A stretch of 55,847 nucleotides of DNA from Hallella mizrahii (lineage in GTDB: Bacteria; Bacteroidota; Bacteroidia; Bacteroidales; Bacteroidaceae), in contig NZ_VUNG01000026.1 in assembly GCF_009695775.1 (NCBI RefSeq), positions 1-55,847 of the forward strand, in the 5' to 3' direction. Below, one piece after another: positions 52,956 to 55,847 of this stretch (the stretch's first letter is position 1; every line of letters starts with the position of its first letter). A model generated the notes under the pieces. The model was not told the origin of the DNA, made no database searches, and saw only the letters and a list, made by a program, of their open reading frames with translations. The position numbers and the translations under genes were made by a program.

Positions 52956-55304
52956 ATGTTTATGAGAAAAACCATTCTCTTCTTAATGACTCTATTTGCT
53001 ATGACAAGTTGCAAGCATCAATTGACCGTAGACCAACAGGTGGATGCTCTCTATGAGAAGATGTCTCAGAAGGAGCGCATCGCACAGCTGCGCAGTACCT
53101 ATATGGATGAGCTCTTCGATGCGGAGGGACATCTTGACACCAACAAGTGCCGCAAGCTGATTCCCGACGGCATTGGCCATTTCTCGCAATATGCCAGCCA
53201 GGCTCCGTTGGATCCCAATGTACTGCGTGACCGCGTTGCCGCCGTCCAGGACTGGTTGATGCACCACACGCCACATGGCATTCCCGCACTTTTTCATGAG
53301 GAAGTGCTTTCGGGAATCAATACCAAGGGCGCCACGATCTATCCCCAACAGATTGGGCAAGCCTGTTCGTTCAATCCTGAGCTTGCAGAAAAGAAAACTC
53401 TGCAGACCGGTATCGCGCTGCGCAAGATGGGCGGTGTGCTCTCCCTTTCCCCTATGGTCGACGTATGCCGTACACCGAGTTTCAACCGATTGGAAGAGTC
53501 CTATGGTGAGGACGGCTACCTTTCGGCCGTTATGGGTACAGCCTTTGTGCGTGGACTACAGCATGGCGGACTGGACAAAGGTGTCGGTGCCTGCTCGAAA
53601 CACTACCTTGGTTACGGTGGTGGAGGCGACGCCGAGGAGAAAGAGCTGATGGAAGAGATACTCCTGCCTCATGAGACGATGATACGCCTGGCAGGCAGCA
53701 AAGCCCTCATGCCCGGCTATCATGCTGTCCATGGTACCAACTGCGTGGCCAATCACGAGATACTCACCGACATACTGCGGGGCTATCTCGGCTTCGACGG
53801 CATGGTGGTGAGCGACTATACAGCCATCGACCAGATACCTGGACTCGATACCCCTACAGAGAAAGCAGCGGCGGCCATCAATGCCGGCAATGATGTAGAC
53901 TTCCCTTATGGTGCCAACTACCAACATCTGCAGGAAGGACTCGATCGGGGACTTGTCAAACCACAGGCTTTCGAACGAGCCGTGAAAGACGTGCTGAGGT
54001 ATAAAGCGCGGGCAGGACTGCTCTCAAGTACACCTTATTTATATAGTAACGAGAAAATAGTGCTCGACAGTCCCGAAGAGCGACAGACGGCATACGACAT
54101 TGCCGCACAATCTGTGGTGTTGCTGAAAAACGACGGCGTGCTTCCGCTAATCGGCAAGCAGCGGGTCTTTGTCACCGGACCTAACGCCAACAGCATGTGG
54201 GCAATGTGTGGCGATTACTCTTTCCCCTCGATGACCTATTTCTGGAAGATGAATGATAAAGATCTCGACCATCCCCACGTGATAGGTCTGTGGGAAGGTA
54301 TGCAGCAACGGCATCCAGAAGGCATCGTGCTGTCGTATTCCCGCGGCTGTGACTGGACGGAGGAGATAGAAACCAAGCTCAGCCATGGCGGCGACGAGCG
54401 GGCTTGGGACTATAAAATGTTGCATCGCAAGGTAGATGCCGGTGAGAAAGCCGACAGTGCCGAGGCTCTGCGCATGGCTCGCTCGGCCGACGTCATCATC
54501 GCGGCTATGGGCGAGAATGTGATGCTCAGTGGCGAGAACCGCGACCGTCGAGGATTGAGCCTGCCGGGAAAGCAGGAACAGTATGTGGAGCAGTTGCTGG
54601 CGACGGGGAAGCCAGTGATACTCGTGCTCTTTGGAGGCCGCGCGCAGGTCATCTCGCGGCTGGCTGACCGTTGCGCCGCCATCTTGCAGGCATGGTATCC
54701 CGGAGAGGAAGGCGGACATGCTGTGGCTGACATCCTCTATGGCAAGATTTCTCCGTCGGCGAAACTCTCGGTCAGCTATCCTAAGGAGGAGCTCAGCGTG
54801 CCGATCTGTTACAACCGTTCCACAGTGCAGGACAGTAGAGTGGAGTGGCCTTTCGGCTACGGGCAGAGCTATACCAGCTTCGCTTACAGCAGTTTGGAAA
54901 TGGATGACCATGTGAAGACCGACGACGAGAGCTTCACGCTACGTTTCCGTGTGACCAACACAGGGAAGCGTGACGGTGACGAGATCGCCCAACTCTATCT
55001 GTCTCCGGTAGACAGCAACCTGCCTGTTCGCCCGATACAGCTACAGGGCTTTGCAAGAGTGTCACTGAAAGCGGGTGAGACCAAAACCGTGACGATAAAG
55101 GTATATACCGAGCAACTCGGCTACTACAGTCATCAGAAACAGAGACAATGGAATATAGCCCCCGGCAACTTCATGCTCAAAGTGGGTGCGTCGTCGCAGG
55201 ACATCCGTTTGCAGCATCCTCTGAAACTCATCGGCAACCCGGTTGTCAAACCGTTGAGGAATCACTATTTCTCTGAAACACATGTTCAGGGAGAGAAAGC
55301 GTAG
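52956..55304 (+). CDS. Beta-glucosidase/xylosidase-type lipoprotein, glycoside hydrolase family 3
   Basis: This 782-residue enzyme has a type II signal peptide with the lipobox TSC (residues 17-19, AMTSCKHQL), so it is probably anchored in the outer membrane. The GH3 N-terminal barrel lies at about 35-350, with PALFHEEVLSGI, GVLSLSPMVDVCRTPSFNR and the nucleophile Asp287 in DGMVVSDYTAIDQ. The C-terminal GH3 domain covers about 390-620, including WYPGEEGGHAVADILYG and YPFGYGQSYTSF-like WPFGYGQSYTSF. A fibronectin III-like domain lies at about 650-730. The exact sugar (glucose, xylose or arabinose) cannot be told. It faces the AT-rich island and is transcribed alone. Confidence 0.92.
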   Translation: MFMRKTILFLMTLFAMTSCKHQLTVDQQVDALYEKMSQKERIAQLRSTYMDELFDAEGHLDTNKCRKLIPDGIGHFSQYASQAPLDPNVLRDRVAAVQDWLMHHTPHGIPALFHEEVLSGINTKGATIYPQQIGQACSFNPELAEKKTLQTGIALRKMGGVLSLSPMVDVCRTPSFNRLEESYGEDGYLSAVMGTAFVRGLQHGGLDKGVGACSKHYLGYGGGGDAEEKELMEEILLPHETMIRLAGSKALMPGYHAVHGTNCVANHEILTDILRGYLGFDGMVVSDYTAIDQIPGLDTPTEKAAAAINAGNDVDFPYGANYQHLQEGLDRGLVKPQAFERAVKDVLRYKARAGLLSSTPYLYSNEKIVLDSPEERQTAYDIAAQSVVLLKNDGVLPLIGKQRVFVTGPNANSMWAMCGDYSFPSMTYFWKMNDKDLDHPHVIGLWEGMQQRHPEGIVLSYSRGCDWTEEIETKLSHGGDERAWDYKMLHRKVDAGEKADSAEALRMARSADVIIAAMGENVMLSGENRDRRGLSLPGKQEQYVEQLLATGKPVILVLFGGRAQVISRLADRCAAILQAWYPGEEGGHAVADILYGKISPSAKLSVSYPKEELSVPICYNRSTVQDSRVEWPFGYGQSYTSFAYSSLEMDDHVKTDDESFTLRFRVTNTGKRDGDEIAQLYLSPVDSNLPVRPIQLQGFARVSLKAGETKTVTIKVYTEQLGYYSHQKQRQWNIAPGNFMLKVGASSQDIRLQHPLKLIGNPVVKPLRNHYFSETHVQGEKA

Positions 55305-55348
55305 AGACAGGCAAAGTTACATGTGATCAATAATAACAAATAGGTAAA

Positions 55349-55738
55349 ATGAAGATTGAGACAGGTTACATGCCCTTCAAGGGCTTTAAGACTTTCTATC
55401 GTGTCGTAGGAGAGAAGACAGATCGCGCGCCTCTGGTGCTTTTGCATGGCGGACCGGGTTCCACACATAACTATTTCGAGGTGTTGGATCCTTTGGCTGA
55501 GCTGACCCATCGACAGATTGTCTTCTATGATCAGATCGGTTGTGGCGAAAGCTATGTCGAGGGACATCCCGAACTGTGGACACTCGGCACATGGATGGAG
55601 GAGCTCTCGTGCTTGCTGGATACTCTCCACATCACCGACTTTCATCTCCTTGGTCAGTCGTGGGGCGGTATGTTGGCGATTGCCTATGCCATTGAGAAGA
55701 AACCGCAAGGGCTGCGTTCGTCCTGTTTTCCACGTTAA
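55349..55738 (+). pseudogene. pip: Prolyl aminopeptidase (proline iminopeptidase), truncated by an insertion sequence
   Basis: The first 123 residues are a normal alpha/beta-hydrolase proline iminopeptidase: the oxyanion motif HGGPG (residues 33-37) and the nucleophile elbow GQSWGG with Ser104. The family is about 290-310 residues, so the Asp and His of the triad and the cap domain are missing. The family-like sequence ends at GLRS (55719), and the frame then runs SCFPR and stops at a TAA. Downstream the sequence becomes a putative insertion sequence. The gene lies 44 bases after the GH3 gene. Confidence 0.75.
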
Positions 55739-55789
55739 TAGCCGTTAACGGCCGTAAATCATTAAAAATCAATAAAGTGACACTTTGTA

Positions 55790-55821
55790 TTTGGATTTTT
55801 GGGTGGCGCAAGCTATCTTTG
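55790..55821 (+). promoter_or_regulatory. Promoter of the putative transposase
   Basis: TTTG (55790-55793) and TATCTTTG (55814-55821) have a 20-base spacer. The -7 box ends only 4 bases before the ATG, so the message would be leaderless or nearly so. Confidence 0.65.
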
Positions 55822-55825
55822 CATC

Positions 55826-55847
55826 ATGTTCGTACACAAGAAACGCC
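55826..55847 (+). CDS. Transposase, N-terminal fragment at window edge
   Basis: Only seven codons (MFVHKKR) are in the window. The start resembles IS1634/IS4-type transposases of Bacteroidetes. The length and the catalytic motifs are outside the window. Confidence 0.45.

Larger units (their letters stand above)
55720..55847 (+). mobile_element. Left end of an insertion sequence, partial (IS1634/IS4-like)
   Basis: The break in the iminopeptidase gene at about 55720 is followed by an AT-rich stretch with the palindrome GCCGTTAACGGC (55741-55752), a consensus promoter and an ATG at 55826 reading MFVHKKR. Bacteroidetes IS1634-type transposases commonly start MFVRKK. The element runs off the window, so inverted repeats and target duplication cannot be checked. 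Confidence 0.55.

Overview
The window looks like a chromosomal segment of a Bacteroidales bacterium, most likely a Prevotella-type genome. The evidence is: several promoters of the Bacteroidetes form (TTTG, 19-22 bases, TAnnTTTG); a type IX secretion core operon; a FecR / STN-TonB receptor signalling set; Kdo lipopolysaccharide synthesis; and glycoside hydrolases. The species call is inference from gene content and protein style.

Layout. (1) 1-220: 5S rRNA at the end of an rRNA operon, with an unusual double terminator. (2) 279-1201: a degenerate methyltransferase-like protein and a DUF2795 protein. (3) 1311-7317: the T9SS operon porP/sprF-gldK-gldL-gldM-gldN, then a small beta-barrel gene. 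(4) 8205-11757: a rhamnose mutarotase on the minus strand, then a DUF3737 / PatB-like lyase / nitroreductase operon. (5) 11957-21159: waaA and gltX (minus), a 7TM-HD phosphodiesterase and a FadL-type porin (plus), priA (minus). (6) 21243-27555 (minus): ECF sigma factor, outer membrane protein, STN-TonB receptor, DUF4249 lipoprotein and FecR anti-sigma factor, which together look like one cell-surface signalling and uptake system. (7) 27769-30826: malate dehydrogenase and aminopeptidase P. (8) 31140-46091: the housekeeping translation/transcription block rpsU-xer-hpf-4 tRNAs-tuf-tRNA-Trp-secE-nusG-rplKAJL-rpoBC. (9) 46146-55304: GH35 and GH127 enzymes (minus) and a GH3 enzyme (plus), suggesting degradation of galactose/arabinose-containing plant glycans. 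(10) Between and after them lies an AT-rich island (52151-52800) and a prolyl iminopeptidase gene cut by an insertion sequence at the right edge.

The most interesting signals are these. First, a pair of diverged intergenic elements (about 26771-27038 and 51508-51757) shares a compensated palindrome and a 3' end at the identical 155-base spacing. Second, the AT-rich island encodes a small two-helix membrane protein followed by a secreted Gly/Ala-rich peptide gene with one in-frame TAG, abutting a fragment of an IS110-type transposase whose first catalytic Asp position is Ala. Third, the 5S terminator has one 5' arm that can pair with either of two tandem 3' arms. Fourth, the sigma/anti-sigma/receptor set has its anti-sigma gene last and its sigma gene separated from the rest by the dispersed element.
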